NCBI GenBank assembly: GCA_018894105.1
Contig: CM032117.1
Span: forward strand, 48,332,503-48,396,502
DNA: 64,000 bases
DNA from: Jacaranda mimosifolia
Taxonomy: Eukaryota; Streptophyta; Magnoliopsida; Lamiales; Bignoniaceae
Reading direction: 5' to 3'
The notes beneath the pieces were generated by a model that was not told the DNA's origin, searched no databases, and worked only from the letters and a program-made list of their open reading frames with translations. This document shows positions 21,363 through 33,460 of the stretch, piece after piece (within the stretch, counting starts at the first letter, position 1; each line of letters opens with the position of its first letter). The position numbers and the translations under genes are program-made.

Positions 21363-24300
21363 TGTAACACCCCAGATTTTAGGTTGTAAAGTTAAGGTTA
21401 CTGTTTCAGTAAAAACAATACAAATTCACTAAATTAGGTTAGGTTAGTTATGAGTTAAAATATAATTGAGACCTTCGAGTAATTATTAACAGCTGAGGGA
21501 TTTAATTGGGAATAAGAGAAGGACTTGATTGTCTAAAATTATAAAATTTAGGGGTTCAATATGAGTGAATTAAAAGTCTAAAGACTTCAGAATAATTAAA
21601 CTTGGATCCAATTGCCTAGGGGCCAATGTGAAAAACTAAACTTTTAAAGGACTGAAATAAAAGTCTTAGGGCCCAATTGAAAGGCAGCTCAAACTTTTAG
21701 GCTTAACTGAAGGCAGCCAGAAACTTCTTAGGGTGGAAATGAATAAACTAGAAAATACCTTATATATATAAGAATAAGAACAAAATTTTATTAAATTCTC
21801 AAAAATCACCGGAACCCTACCTAATCTTTGAATTACTGGAGAATGATCGAAAAATGCAAAAATAACCTCATAAAAAGCTTCTCCTCACCTCGAGGATTAA
21901 TTTCATACCAAAAACATTGAAAAACACTAAAGATTTCATCGAGAAATGAAGGCTGATAGTAGAGCACATAGGGCTTGGTGGTTTTGCCGTTTTCGATGGT
22001 GGAACAAGGCTAGAGACAAAGAGATTTTGGTCAAAAATGCATGCACAACGTGACGGTGGAACCAATTTGGTGAAACAGTGAGCGGCGGTGGAGGAATTGA
22101 CGCGGCGGCATCGCAGCGGCGCTAGGGCTCGTCGAAAGGTTTTTGGTCAAATTGGCCGACCAAACGGCAGCCAATTGAGAAATTGTTTTAGGGGTTTTGC
22201 TCACCTCGGTGAGGCACATCTAGTGGTGGTGGTGGCCTGCATCTCCAGCAGTGGCGCGTGGTAGCAGCTCCTAGGCAGTCAACATGATTTTGAATTTCGA
22301 ACTCGTCTGGACTAATTCTGGCTTGAGATTGGATCTCGATTTGATCCAATATGGGTAAACTTCATATTGAATGTTAATTCGATTGATTTTTACAATTCTA
22401 ATTTAATGCTTATTGAATTGAGATTACTAAAATGTAATTCCATTTAAGACGAAGATTAATTTTGTAATTATTGAACAAAATTGATTATAATCCTAAGTTT
22501 GGTGAATTAAGAAAAGTTGATTAAAAGATGTATCCTTAGGCCAATAATATAGTATGTTGTGAATGAAATATAGTCAAGCTTAACCTAAAGCTTAAGTTAT
22601 ATAAATATTAGAACGAAAATGAATTATCAGACTTGGGACCTGATAAACTCGTAAAACCCAATTAACTTAGGAACCTGGACCCTTATTACGTAACCGTAAA
22701 ATAAATGAAGTGATAAATGGAGCTTATTGGGGATAGCCACTCGAGAATTATTACATTTAAACGTCTTAATTATTTAGATATGAAACCAAGATTACTGGAA
22801 TTGTGTCAAAATAGTCTTAAGTTTGATAAAGACATTAACTATATTTATACTTAAGATTTAGAGGATTGATAGGATGACAACTCGGGTTATCTTATGACAG
22901 TTCTCGATTTGACTAGCAAGCCAGGACTTGAACGACCATACAACTAGGAATTCCGTTGCATTTGCCAGGTGAGTTTATACTCAATAGTATGAGATTTTCT
23001 TGATGGGGAAACAACGTATATACTTGTTATATATCCTGGTCGCTTAATTCCTTTCAATCTATATGTTGAGAAATTTACCACACATTGCCGCTTTATGTTG
23101 ATTGTGATTCCTATTGAACTTTATTTATGCCGTTTTACCAAGAATTGGTGATTATGTAGGGAAAACTGAAAAGTAGATTTTGAAATATATCTTATTATCA
23201 TCATCATGTCTATCTTGGAATGAGCCTCGTGCTGATTTAGTGATTACTTGTTTATCATAGTGAATTGACATGTTAATTGAAATGTTGTTAGACGTGTTAA
23301 GTGATAATAGTGAATATAATTATACCCTAGGGGGTGGGCCGTGGGATCGGCTTTGAAAGACAACAGGGCAGAACGGACTGACGGTGACTGTTCTTTCGGC
23401 TGATACCCATACAAATTGTACATATAATCCTCACTCATAGCAAATTGGAGGTAGCCGTCTATGAGCAGGATTAGGCATTCGGCTAGCCATGCCTAGTGAG
23501 TATTTAAGTGGCCGAGTCGATCACTCGAAATTTAGAGGAATAAGGATTTTCGTGTTATCAAAAGTAGAGTGACAAGGTAGGAGAACAACCAATAGAAAGA
23601 TTGTAAAAGTGTCTATTAATTTATTCTTGATTAATTTCTCTAGTCAGCTGTATTCCTTAAAGAAAAATCGATTGACTCTTTGGTCACACTTGGGATTCAA
23701 ATTTCTACAAAAAGGCAATGAGTTTTGTGAAGTCTCGTTATTGGTATGGGATGGTGGTGAGATAGATCACATAGAATTTTGATTGAAATTTTCTCTTATA
23801 GTTTGTGGAAATTTTCATGCTTGTGCTTATTTCCCGTATATTATTTGAGAAATTGTTACTTTGTTGTTATTGTTAAGATATCTCACTAAGTCATTTGGAC
23901 TTAAGTTCTTATATCGTTATCTTTCGTTCTTTACCCCAGATAAGAGCGAGTGATGAAGATAGACTAAACCACCGGACACATGAGGTAATAAGTCTAATAA
24001 ATATATAGATATACAGAATGTGTTTATAGAAATATTGACATCAACGTAAGAATGTGGAGGAAGTGCTGAGTGTGAAGCGCCCCGATCAAGAGGCACTTGC
24101 TCACTTCATCTGAGGTGCTACTTATTCTATACCACAAGTCTTCTGGATAACTAAAAATACATTTCTCAAAATCTAAAGTATTTAATTTCCACAAATGACA
24201 TTCATCAGAAGTTCAACATAGAACCAAAATATTATGAATTACACTTAGCACTTCCCTCACATTCTACGTTGATGTTAGTATTTCTATAAACACAATATGT

Positions 24301-25992
24301 ATATCTATATATTTATTGGACTTATTACCTCATGTGTCCTATGGTTTAGTCTATTTTCATCACTTGCTCTTATCTGGGGTAAAGAACGGAAGATAACAAT
24401 ATAACAACGTAAGTTCGAATGACTTAGTGAGATATCTTAGTAAAAATAATAGAGTGACAATTTCTCAAATAGTATATAGGAAATAAGCAAAATCATTAAA
24501 ATGTTCAGAAACTATATGAGAAAACTTCAATCAAAATTCTAAGTGATCCATCTCACCACCGTCCCATACCAATGATGAGACTTCATAAAACTCATTACCA
24601 TTTTTTGGAAATTTGAATCCCAAGTGGGACCAAATAGTCAGCTAATTTTTCTTTAAGGAATACAGTTGACTAGAGAAATTAATCAAGAATAAATTAATAG
24701 ACACTTTTACAATCTTGCTATTGGTGGTTCTCCTACCTTGTCGCTCTACTTTTGAAAACACAAAAAATCCTTGTTCCTCCAAATTTCAAGTGATCAGCTC
24801 GACCACTTAAACACTCATTAGGCATGGTTAGCCCCATGCCTGATCTTGCTCATAGACGGCTGCCTCCATCTTGCTATGAGTAAGGATTATATATATATAG
24901 CTTGTATGGATATCAGCCGAAAAAATAGTCACCGTCAGTCCATTCCGCCCTGTCGTTTTTTGAAGCTGATCCTAGGACCTACCCCTAAGGGCATTAATTA
25001 TATTCACTATTATCACTTAACAAGTCCAACAACGTTTCAATTAACACATCAATTAGCCATGATAAACAAGTAATCACTAAATCAGCACTAGGCTCATTCC
25101 AAGATAGACATGGCAATGATAATAAGATATATTTCGAAATCTACTTTTCAATTTTCCCAACATGATCTCCAATTCTAGGTAAAACGGCATAAATAAAGTT
25201 CAATAGGAATCACAATCAGCATAACGTGGAGATGTGTGGTAAATTTCTCAACACATAGATCAAAAGGAATCAAACGACCAGGATATATAACAACTATATA
25301 TGTTGTTTCCCCAGCAAGGAAATCTCATACTATTGAGTATAAACTTTCCTGGCAAATGCAGATGAATCCCTAGTTGTATGGTGGCTTAGGTCCTGGCTTC
25401 CTAGTCAAATCGAGAACTATCATAAGATAACCCAAGTTATTAACCTATCAATCATCTGAATCTTTACTATAAATATAGTTAATGTCTTTATCAAACTTAA
25501 GGTTATTTTGACACTGTTCTAGTAGTTTTGGTTTCATATCTAAATACTTAAGACGTTTAAATGTAGTAATTCTCAAGTGGTTATCCCCAATAAACTCCAT
25601 TTATCACTTCACTTATTTTACGGTTACATAACAAAGGTCTAGGTTCCTAAATAAATCGGGTTTTACAAGTTTATCAGGTCCAAGTCTAATAATTCATTTT
25701 CGTTCTAATATTCATATAACTCAAGCTTTAGGTTAAGCTAACTATTTTTCTTTCACAACATACTATATTATCAGCCTAAGGATACATCTTTTAATCAACC
25801 TTTCTTAATTCACCAAACTTAGGATATAATCAATTTTGTTCAATAATTACAAAATTAATCATCGTCTTAAATGGAATTGCATTTCAATAATCTCAATTTA
25901 ACAAGTATTGAATTAGAATTGTAAAAATCAATCGGATTAACATTCAATACGAAGTGACCTTAAATTTACAACTTAAAATTTGGGGTGTTACA
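21363..25992. mobile_element. Palindromic pair of LTR-like elements joined tail to tail, 5-bp target duplication
   Basis: It begins TGTAACACCCCAGATTTTAG (21363) and ends with the inverse, ...GGGGTGTTACA (25992). CTTGG flanks it on both sides (21358-21362 and 25993-25997), so the 4630-bp unit behaves as a single insertion. The left LTR (plus) runs to about 24078. The right LTR (minus) occupies 24071-25992 and ends internally in TGTGAAGCGCCCC, its 3' terminus. Arms 22361-24079 and 24240-25954 are near-complete inverted repeats of about 1.7 kb with a 160-bp loop. The right copy lacks about 0.9 kb present in the left (21413-22360); the left lacks the last 160 bp of the right. No coding region: ORFs at 23244 (-) and 24846 (+) are the same sequence read from the two arms. 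Confidence 0.75.
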
Positions 25993-27277
25993 CTTGGCTT
26001 TCTAATGCCGCAAGAATCTAGCTAATCATATTTCTAAAAAGAAAGTTATAAGTGCCTTATCAAAATATGTATGGAAGGAGAAACTCTTGATTAGTTTAAT
26101 GAGTATGTATATACTAGGCTAGTATTATATATTGACTTCTAAGAATCAAACCACCCATAAAATATTTAATTAGGATAGAAATATATATATATATTTTATG
26201 TATATAAATATAAGTGGAAATATAGTGCTATGAATAGTTTACTAAGTTCTCTCCTGCTTCATGCAAATGTTACAGAAATTTTTGTTAGTATTGGTTTTAG
26301 ATTTTTATGGATCTTTGTCTAGGCCTTTTGGATGGATTTGGGATTGATTTTTCATGGATCAAATTGGAATGTTAATTTAGTTGAATATTACTTTTGTGTC
26401 AACAGGTGTTTCGGAACTTAAAACTTCAGAGTTGATCCTATTGATAAGTACAATAAGTGCCTAAACCTACAAATATTATATAATATTATGTTTCAAAACT
26501 CAAAATGATATATGCTATAATATAATCAACTCATAACTTGTTTTCAATGACACTGCACTATAATTATGTTCCACTACACACATGAATTTCTCTATTTTAT
26601 TTTGAGATGTAAGACAAAATAGTTTCTTTTAAAGCCATTGATATTATTTCAGTATGTTTTTAAACTAGCAGTTAAATACGATGATCAACACTAATGACTG
26701 GATTTACTGTTACTGCTATTGTTATTATTAGTTGGACCTAACTTGGTCTGGTGTGCGAGGGACTTCACCAAGCGGCAATTGACTTACTGGTTGAACCCCA
26801 AGCCCCTATGGCCTAACCCCCTAGCGCACAACAGAAGCCGTTTGTGGGTCATAAGATTTCTCGAGGACCTAGGCTCGAGGACTGTTTAGTAAGGTCGCGC
26901 CTTGCCCGAAGCGATAAGGGACTGTTACGGTGGGAGTCATAAGGTTGACTGACTACAGCAAACACAGTTCGATCATCGCATTTAATTGTTGCACTATTAA
27001 AAAGTGTTTACTAATATATTCCTGTTTTACTACTGTATAATGCATGACTGTCTTTCACCATTTTTCTCAAATGTTTATCATTAAGCATTATTTTGTTCAT
27101 GATATATTCTTGAACTCACATTGCACACACTTGGCATTCAGTGAGTCATTTACTCACACTCCATTTTCTTTATCTCCTTCTGGCAGACTTAAAGCCTAGC
27201 CCTGATGAGCATATTGAACCTATTTTTTATGAGAATCAGAGTTGAAAAACTTTTGATGAGAAATTAGCAGTATTTTA

Positions 27278-27635
27278 GGTAGTGTTTGGTTATGTTTTTT
27301 GTTTGATTTTATTATGTGTTTATTATGTATTTTGGGAGGATGAATTATTGAAGAATGTGAAAATTATTTTTTGGTATGTTTGTTTATGTTTTGGAGGAAA
27401 CATTTTTTACTATAGCAGTCAAATTAATATTTTTTTTGTTTGGTTATTGGGGTGAAAATGGAATTGAATCATTTTTTTAATATTAGAATAATAATAAAAT
27501 ATATATAATGTATATATATAATATATGTCTGTATATATTGAAGAATGTATATTTTGAGAAAAAAAAAATGGAGATATGTTTGGTTATGTTTCCCCAAAAC
27601 AATGTTGTTCTGGGGAAACATAACCAAACAAAGCC
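27278..27635 (+). mobile_element. Tourist-like MITE (PIF/Harbinger type), copy 1
   Basis: The ends are GGTAGTGTTTGGTTATG and CATAACCAAACAAAGCC, inverted repeats with two mismatches in 17. TTA flanks it on both sides (27275-27277 and 27636-27638), the typical 3-bp duplication of PIF/Harbinger elements. It shares the internal TTTACTATAGCAGTCAAATTAAT block and the mirrored CCCCAAAACA/TTCTGGGGAAACA hairpin with the copies at 38952, 48700 and 61897. It is inserted in the outer LTR-like element. Confidence 0.8.
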
Positions 27636-27902
27636 TTAGTTTCATTGTCATGTTGAGGAATTAGTTCTTGTTTTATTTTTATTGTTCAATGAACTTTTAG
27701 ACATTTCAAGTTTTTCCATGTTTGAGATTTATTTGGACTGCTAAGAATGTTTAGAGTTTATTAATGGATATGATTTTGATTGGCAACTCAGTTGTTAGGA
27801 TTGAATTTCACTCCTTGAGACTAAGCTACATGGTTTGGTTTGGGGCGCGACAATATATATAGTTAAGGATAGTTAATCAAATTCCAAAAACCTACCTTAA
27901 CC

Positions 27903-28457
27903 TAAGGGTGTAAACGAGCCGAGCCGAGTCGAGCCCGAATCTAGTAGGCTCAAGCTCGGCTCATCTATTAATTTGAGAGATTGAGCTCTAGTTGAGCTTG
28001 GTCGAGCCTAAACAGCCAAGCTCAAGCTCGGCTAGTTGAAATAGACGAAGGCTTGGCGAGCCTTATTGAGCTTGACTTAATAAGACTCGTCATAGAGAAG
28101 AAGAAAAACTCTATTCGTATATACTCGGATGAGCTCGAGCTCGTATATGTTTGGATTAACTCGAGCTCATTTAAAATCAAAACAAAATCTATAATGATAA
28201 ATTTTTAAATAATTTTGTTATATATTTTTCTAAAAATAAAAAATTGAATTATTATTATTATTATTATATGGGCCTAGATTATAATTATATATGTGTAAAT
28301 ATATAAAATAAAAAAGCTCGTTTAGGCTCGCGAGTTTTTTGAGTCGAATATTATTGAGCTCAGCTCGGCTTAGGATCAAAAAGATCGAGCCAAATACGAG
28401 CTTTCATTGGGCCGAGCCCAAACTGTTTGCGAATTGTCTCACTCATTTACACCCCAA
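27903..28457. mobile_element. Non-autonomous hAT-type element, 555 bp, with GAGCTCGAGC words
   Basis: The termini TAAGGGTGTAAACGAG and CTCATTTACACCCCAA are inverted repeats. The flanks are CCTTAACC (27895-27902) and CCCCAACC (28458-28465), a 6 of 8 match, suggesting an older insertion. The ends are densely packed with GAGCTCG, CTCGGCT and GCTCGAGC words. The middle is AT-rich. No coding sequence. Confidence 0.65.
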
Positions 28458-28465
28458 CCCCAACC

Positions 28466-31077
28466 CATGGATGGCCGAAAATTAATCGTAAAACTAGAAT
28501 TCGACATTCGGGTTAGCTTTCCCTTGCTGACACGAACATTTCTATACCAAACACCATCCAAAACAACTTGGGAAAAGGGGAAAATCGCGATAGTCGGCGG
28601 AGCTCGACGACGGCAGTGGTAGAAGGGTGGTTTCAGCGGTGTTTAGGGGCAAGTAATGGGTGGAAAGCAGTGGGTTTGCTAAGATGAAGCTGTTGGTGGT
28701 TTCAATTTTAAGTTTTGTTGTCCAAAAATAGAGGATTGAGGGTGGTGGCGTGACGGCGGTAGCCTGGCGATTTTTGTCCAGTTAATCGAGTTATAGATAA
28801 TGAAGCACAAAATTGCTTGAGGGCTTTGCTCCATCAAAGTGTTTCTCTAAATGTGGTCGCCTCCAAGCTCCGACGTACAAGGCAGCAATGCGGCGGCACG
28901 ACAGACAGCTCCAGTGACTTCAGGGCAGAAAATTGGAGATCTTATTTCGAACACATTTGGGCTACGTACAGGCGAGAATTGGATTGAATTCTTGCCCAAG
29001 TTAGGTAAGTTTCATAATCAGATATCGACTTATTTACTTTTCTAAAATTAATTAAAACTATTGATAGGAATTTGATCATAAATGCGTAAATTGTTAAAAG
29101 AAATAGTTCAGTTTGAGTTGTGAATAAATTTCATAATTGAAAGATAGTTGAATGTGAATTCTTTGATGCCTCGATTTTGGTGAGCTAAGAACAACCAATC
29201 TATACGAATAGGGATTATGATAATGCACTATATTAAAATTAAGATTTAGAGTAAAGTTGGGATAATATTACAAAGTAACAAGCATGTTAATTGAATGCAT
29301 GGATATTTATTAAGTCAAAGAATTCAATATAATAGAACACCTCAAAATTCGAGTTTAAGGTTAGTGGAATTCACAAAAGGGAAATAAGCTTCTAGCCTAT
29401 TAAGCATAGCTTAGAAAATTAATTTAATATTATTTTCAATCTCTCTTATACTGTATCTTGGGACAACTAAGTAATGAAAGGTCAAGCTAGCGGGCCCACT
29501 GAGAAAAGCTCAACCGCTCAGGATCACCAAGTGAGGGTTATACTCGATATATATTACAAGATTTTTTTTCTGTGGAAAGAACTTATATGTAGTAATATGA
29601 TATTGCATTATGTTTTTTTTCTACATGTTTGAATTTGCTATATCATTTTGTACTGTTGCATTCTTGATACATTTATTCGCGACTCTTTCATTTAAGCTTG
29701 ATAAGTTGGTTGAACACCTCATACTATGCTATTCTAGAGAAATCAATTCATCATCCGCACTGTTCTATTTTCAACGTACTTATCTCTAAATTCCTATACT
29801 GAATTTGAGATATTAGTGAAATATTCCTCATGACTCCTTTCTCTAAAGATAGCCCTTGAACAATGATTTGAAAATGATATTTTCTGAATAATGGGCTCTT
29901 ATTTGAAAGAATTTTGAAAAGTATCATTTGAACTTCAAATTTTCGGATAAGCTCACCCGAACTGGATTTTAAATTTATTGATGGAACTACAAAACTTTCA
30001 AAGGCTTGAAACTGTGATTTGACTAATATGTTCTCGACCCAATCGCCATTTTTTATGATACTATATGTGAGGTAATCTTGCTAAATAGTTATTGTTGATC
30101 TATAGTTGTTGCGAGACAGTCTTGCTAACTAACTGTTGTTGATCTATACTCCCTACGATGAGGTCTTGCTTCTAAGTCTGAAATTATCTTGTTTCTTATG
30201 GCGATTGTGGGGTATACATTATGTTGGCTGTTAAGACTCTCTTGCTTATATACATGATTCACAATACTCTTGGAACACATTTTGGGCCCATAGGACTGGT
30301 TGGCAAGACGACTAGGACAGCAATGGGCTGTCGATGGCTAGTCTACCCGCCAGGACTTAGTTTGCAATCTTGACTTCAAGGCAGTCGAAGGTTGGCTATT
30401 GCTTGAAGCTTGATTGCCGAGGATCGATCCTATCGATTCGTATTACACAGGTTGTTAGCGAGTTGGCTGCTCGTTGAGGCAATATAAGGTACCGTTATAC
30501 AGATGTTGGGGTCATAAGGAAAAGACCATCCCACAGTCGAATTCGTGAAATATGCTTTTACAACTAATTTTATAAAATGTATCCTATACAGTTTGTTTTA
30601 TAAAACTGAACGAAATCCTAAGTGTTGATTCGGAACCTTTTTACAACTTAAAACATTCTTCTAAGTTTTGAAATAAGAAATTTTCCATAAAATATATTGA
30701 AAACTTGAAATGCTCTTTGCTAGTGTGGGATGGCGTGGAGTTGGCTCATAATGTGTAATGCTAACATATTGCTCCTCAACTCCATTTCTTGATCCTGTGA
30801 AATCCGTCTATTATTTAACAACTTGTTATCTTGACATCTACTTATAGTTGTTTGTATGTTGAACCAATGTTGTTCTGTACTGCATATTAATTCATTGCTA
30901 TTATTGTCTAAGCATTATAATCGTTACCTCACTAAGTCATTCAAACTTATCCTCCTTATACTGTTTCTTTCTGTTCTTTGCCCCAAATTAAGGAAGAGAA
31001 GGTATCGTAAGCTTGGGCCACATGGTGTATAATATAAATAGTGTCATCAAGGTATATGTAAATGGTAAGGATATGAT

Positions 31078-31108
<31 letters not shown>

Positions 31109-31429
31109 TAATGTAATAGTATGTTTGTTAGTAGGCTATAATCTTTATGTTTTAATGAAGTGTAATAGGCTGGAGCTTGTGATATTTGACATGAGTCTTT
31201 AGTGATTGTAAATTATGAAAACTCAGGTTTACCTTGCAGTTTGTAGCATGATCAGTTGACATAAATGTTATTCATTTATTATGATCTTACTTATCACTTG
31301 GGTTGTGGAATTGTTTTAAATTGAGAATTTTGGAGATATCTTATTTTGCTATTGAAATTTTATTTTTTGAAAACCCGACTAGGGTAGTATCCCGGATTGG
31401 AACAGGCACCTCCTGAATGGGATGTTACA
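28466..31429 (+). mobile_element. Third LTR-like element of the same broad family, 5' end lost
   Basis: It ends GAATGGGATGTTACA (31429), an LTR-style end. Landmarks shared with the inner palindrome copies occur in the same order: a GTGTGGGATGG block (30724; compare 23745), CTCACTAAGTCATT (30930; compare 23884), and TTCTTTGCCCCAAAT (30974; compare 23928). Divergence is high. The 5' part is missing next to the hAT element. A (CA)n run sits at 31078-31105. The short ORFs at 28407 and 28851 read the GC-richer leader-like portion and lack any recognisable domain. Confidence 0.5.
31078..31105. repeat. (CA)n microsatellite
   Basis: About 14 uninterrupted CA units inside the third LTR-like element. 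Confidence 0.9.
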
Positions 31430-31528
31430 TTATAACTTTCAAGTAAATTTTTGCAGAAAATTTATAATAAATGTAAATAGTGCATGTCATTTTTTAAGGG
31501 CAAAATAATCATAATAGAATATATTTAT

Positions 31529-31550
31529 ATATATATATATATATATATAA
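31529..31550. repeat. (AT)n microsatellite
   Basis: An uninterrupted AT run in the short gene-free spacer (31430-31713). Confidence 0.85.
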
Positions 31551-31713
31551 AGTTTCATTTTAGTCTCTAAGTACTTGATTTGTTATATTTTTATTTTCAT
31601 TCTTTATCTTCATCATTTTTCAATGTACTTTTATTTTTTTAATTATTTTGCATGGGAAAATGAAAATATAGTAGAACTTGTATTTGGTATTTTTAATGTA
31701 GTTAAAATAATAG

Positions 31714-33460
31714 AGTGTTATAAAAAGTAGGTTAAAGTGATTGGACGTGTTGTATTGAAGACGTGAAGAGTACAGGCTTTTCACGGTCAGGTAGGGGTTG
31801 TACTTACATGAACTATCCGAATAGGTGAAATTCATTTTACTTCGTTATACTCAAACTTCGTCTCACTTTACCCGCTCCCCCTATATTGTTAATTGCATCA
31901 TTTTGCCTCCTTGTACTCTCAATTTTGCTTAAATTATTCAATTCTGTTAAATTCTCTTCATCTCCTTAATACTATTAACTTTTTATTTTTAAAAGACGAA
32001 GTTGCCCGTAATTTTTAATTGTTCATTTAACAAATAAAACCCATCTTCTCCATAAAAAAGAAAAATTTATATTTGAAGATTTAGAAATATAAAATCACCA
32101 AAGACATATAACGGAAACGTGTTTCTTAAAGACTGACTTCAAATGCCCATATGAAATCTCACTTACACGTAGTTTTGTTGCTACTTGGTGCTAAATGCAA
32201 AAAAAATTTCGATTTTTTATGATTTCATAGAGGAATGTATTAGGTAATAAAACAAAGTTAGTGAAGCAATTCTATAGAGGAAAAAATGGGGTCCGCATAT
32301 TATTAATTGAGTTTTCTTTAATGAAAATCTTTGTTTCTTCTAGAGATATACTATTAGTATATGATACAAGTTTTTGATATATTTATAGTGTAGTCAATAG
32401 TGATGTCTAGGTTTCATCTTCCAGCATTCAGCTTGAATCTTTTATTTTAATTTTAATATTATTTTGTATAAAATTTGTGTATTCATATAAGAGAAGAGTT
32501 GTTGAGAGAGATTGACAAAAAAATATTGAGGTATAAACATTTTAGATATAGAAATATAAAATATGATGATCTAACCATTTTTGCTTGTTTTGCTAACAGA
32601 AATCGAAGAGGCTTTAACGGTGTTAAAGCAAGTGAAGTAAAATTGAGAGTACAATGAGGTAAAATAATGCAATTAAAAGTATAAGGGGTAAAGTGAGATA
32701 AAATTTGAGTATAAGGGGGTAAAGTGAATTTTACTCCATCAGAATCGTACGATTGATTTAATGAAATTTGGACCGTAAAAAAGGTACGATTCTAAAATAA
32801 TGTAAATGACAAATTTGGCCTTGCACATAAAGCAATGGCTTGCACGAAATTAATGGTTGAAGAAAGTAATCACTATTCAAAGTAGTGATTACTTTGAAAA
32901 TTGCTTAGTTAAAACTCCATAAAAAATAGCAACCAGTTTGTCTATGTACTTATTTTAATACATAACAAACACATTTGTTATATCTTAATAAATATCTATC
33001 AAAAAGTTTAATAAACAAGATATATTATAAATACATTATAATAAATGTGTACTTTCAGATGTAAATAAGCAAAATAATCGCTAAGAGAAAAGGCATTTAA
33101 GTTGCAATATATTTATAAATGCATTATGTTGAATATTATAAAGTACATTAATAAATAAATTATAATGATTATGTACATATATGCTACTAGATGATTTTAT
33201 TGAAAAAAAACACAAGTACATTTCTAAAATAAATTTAAAAATCCCATAGCATTGTTTGTGAGAAGTGGTCAAACTTATTATTATATATTTTCAAGTGTAG
33301 CTGTGTTGTCAATCCACTATATTAATCATACTAAATATTTGATGGTCTCTTATCATTGATTGACTTCCATCAAATAGATACGACCTTGCCTGACCGTAAA
33401 AAGTCCTGAAGAGTAGTTCCATATCACATCCAATCACGTCCGGGCCTAACTTTTTGCTTA
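31714..33460. repeat. Inverted-repeat pair enclosing a smaller long-TIR element
   Basis: The left part (31714-31800) and the reverse complement of the right part (33372-33460) share AAAAAGT-AGG, GTGATTGGA(C/T)GTG, GAAGAGTAC-type and TTTTCACGGTCAGG/TTTTTACGGTCAGG in the same order. This suggests the ends of an older 1.7-kb element, with the element at 31824-32737 inserted inside. The sequence between 32747 and 33371 is AT-rich and non-coding. Confidence 0.5.
31824..32737. mobile_element. Mutator-like MITE, 914 bp, ~100-bp inverted repeats, 9-bp target duplication
   Basis: The left arm starts GGTGAAATTCATTTTAC. The right arm, read inward on the other strand, starts GGAGTAAAATTCACTTTAC. Similarity continues for about 100 bp (CTCACTTTACC, TTAATTGCAT, GTACTCTCAATTTT). 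The flanks ATCCGAATA (31815-31823) and ATCAGAATC (32738-32746) match at 7 of 9, fitting the 9-bp duplication of Mutator-type elements. The middle is AT-rich; the 60-codon ORF at 32475 is not recognisable. Confidence 0.7.

Larger units (their letters stand above)
19566..27852 (+). mobile_element. Outer LTR-like element interrupted by nested insertions
   Basis: It starts TGTAACACCCCAAATTTCG (19566) and ends GGTTTGGGGCGCGACA (27852), giving the TG...CA ends of an LTR with a short inverted TGT...CCCC / GGGG...ACA border. The flanks are TTATA and ATATA, a weak 5-bp match. It is split by the 4.6-kb palindromic insertion (21363-25992) and a Tourist-like MITE (27278-27635); without them it is about 3.3 kb. 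The sequence just inside the start (GAGGGATTTAAT, GACTTGATTGTC, AAAATTATAAAATT) matches the start of the inner element, so they are one family. No gag, pol or primer-binding site was seen: probably a large solo LTR. Confidence 0.6.

Noticed and set aside
23244..25073. Matching ORFs of 64 (minus) and 75 (plus) codons with a shared IHYYHLT motif
   Set aside because: The similarity is explained by the inverted LTR arms, not by two genes. No known domain is present.
31824..32737. 60-codon ORF at 32475 as a gene
   Set aside because: It lies within a MITE, has no family resemblance, and overlaps the element's inverted arm.
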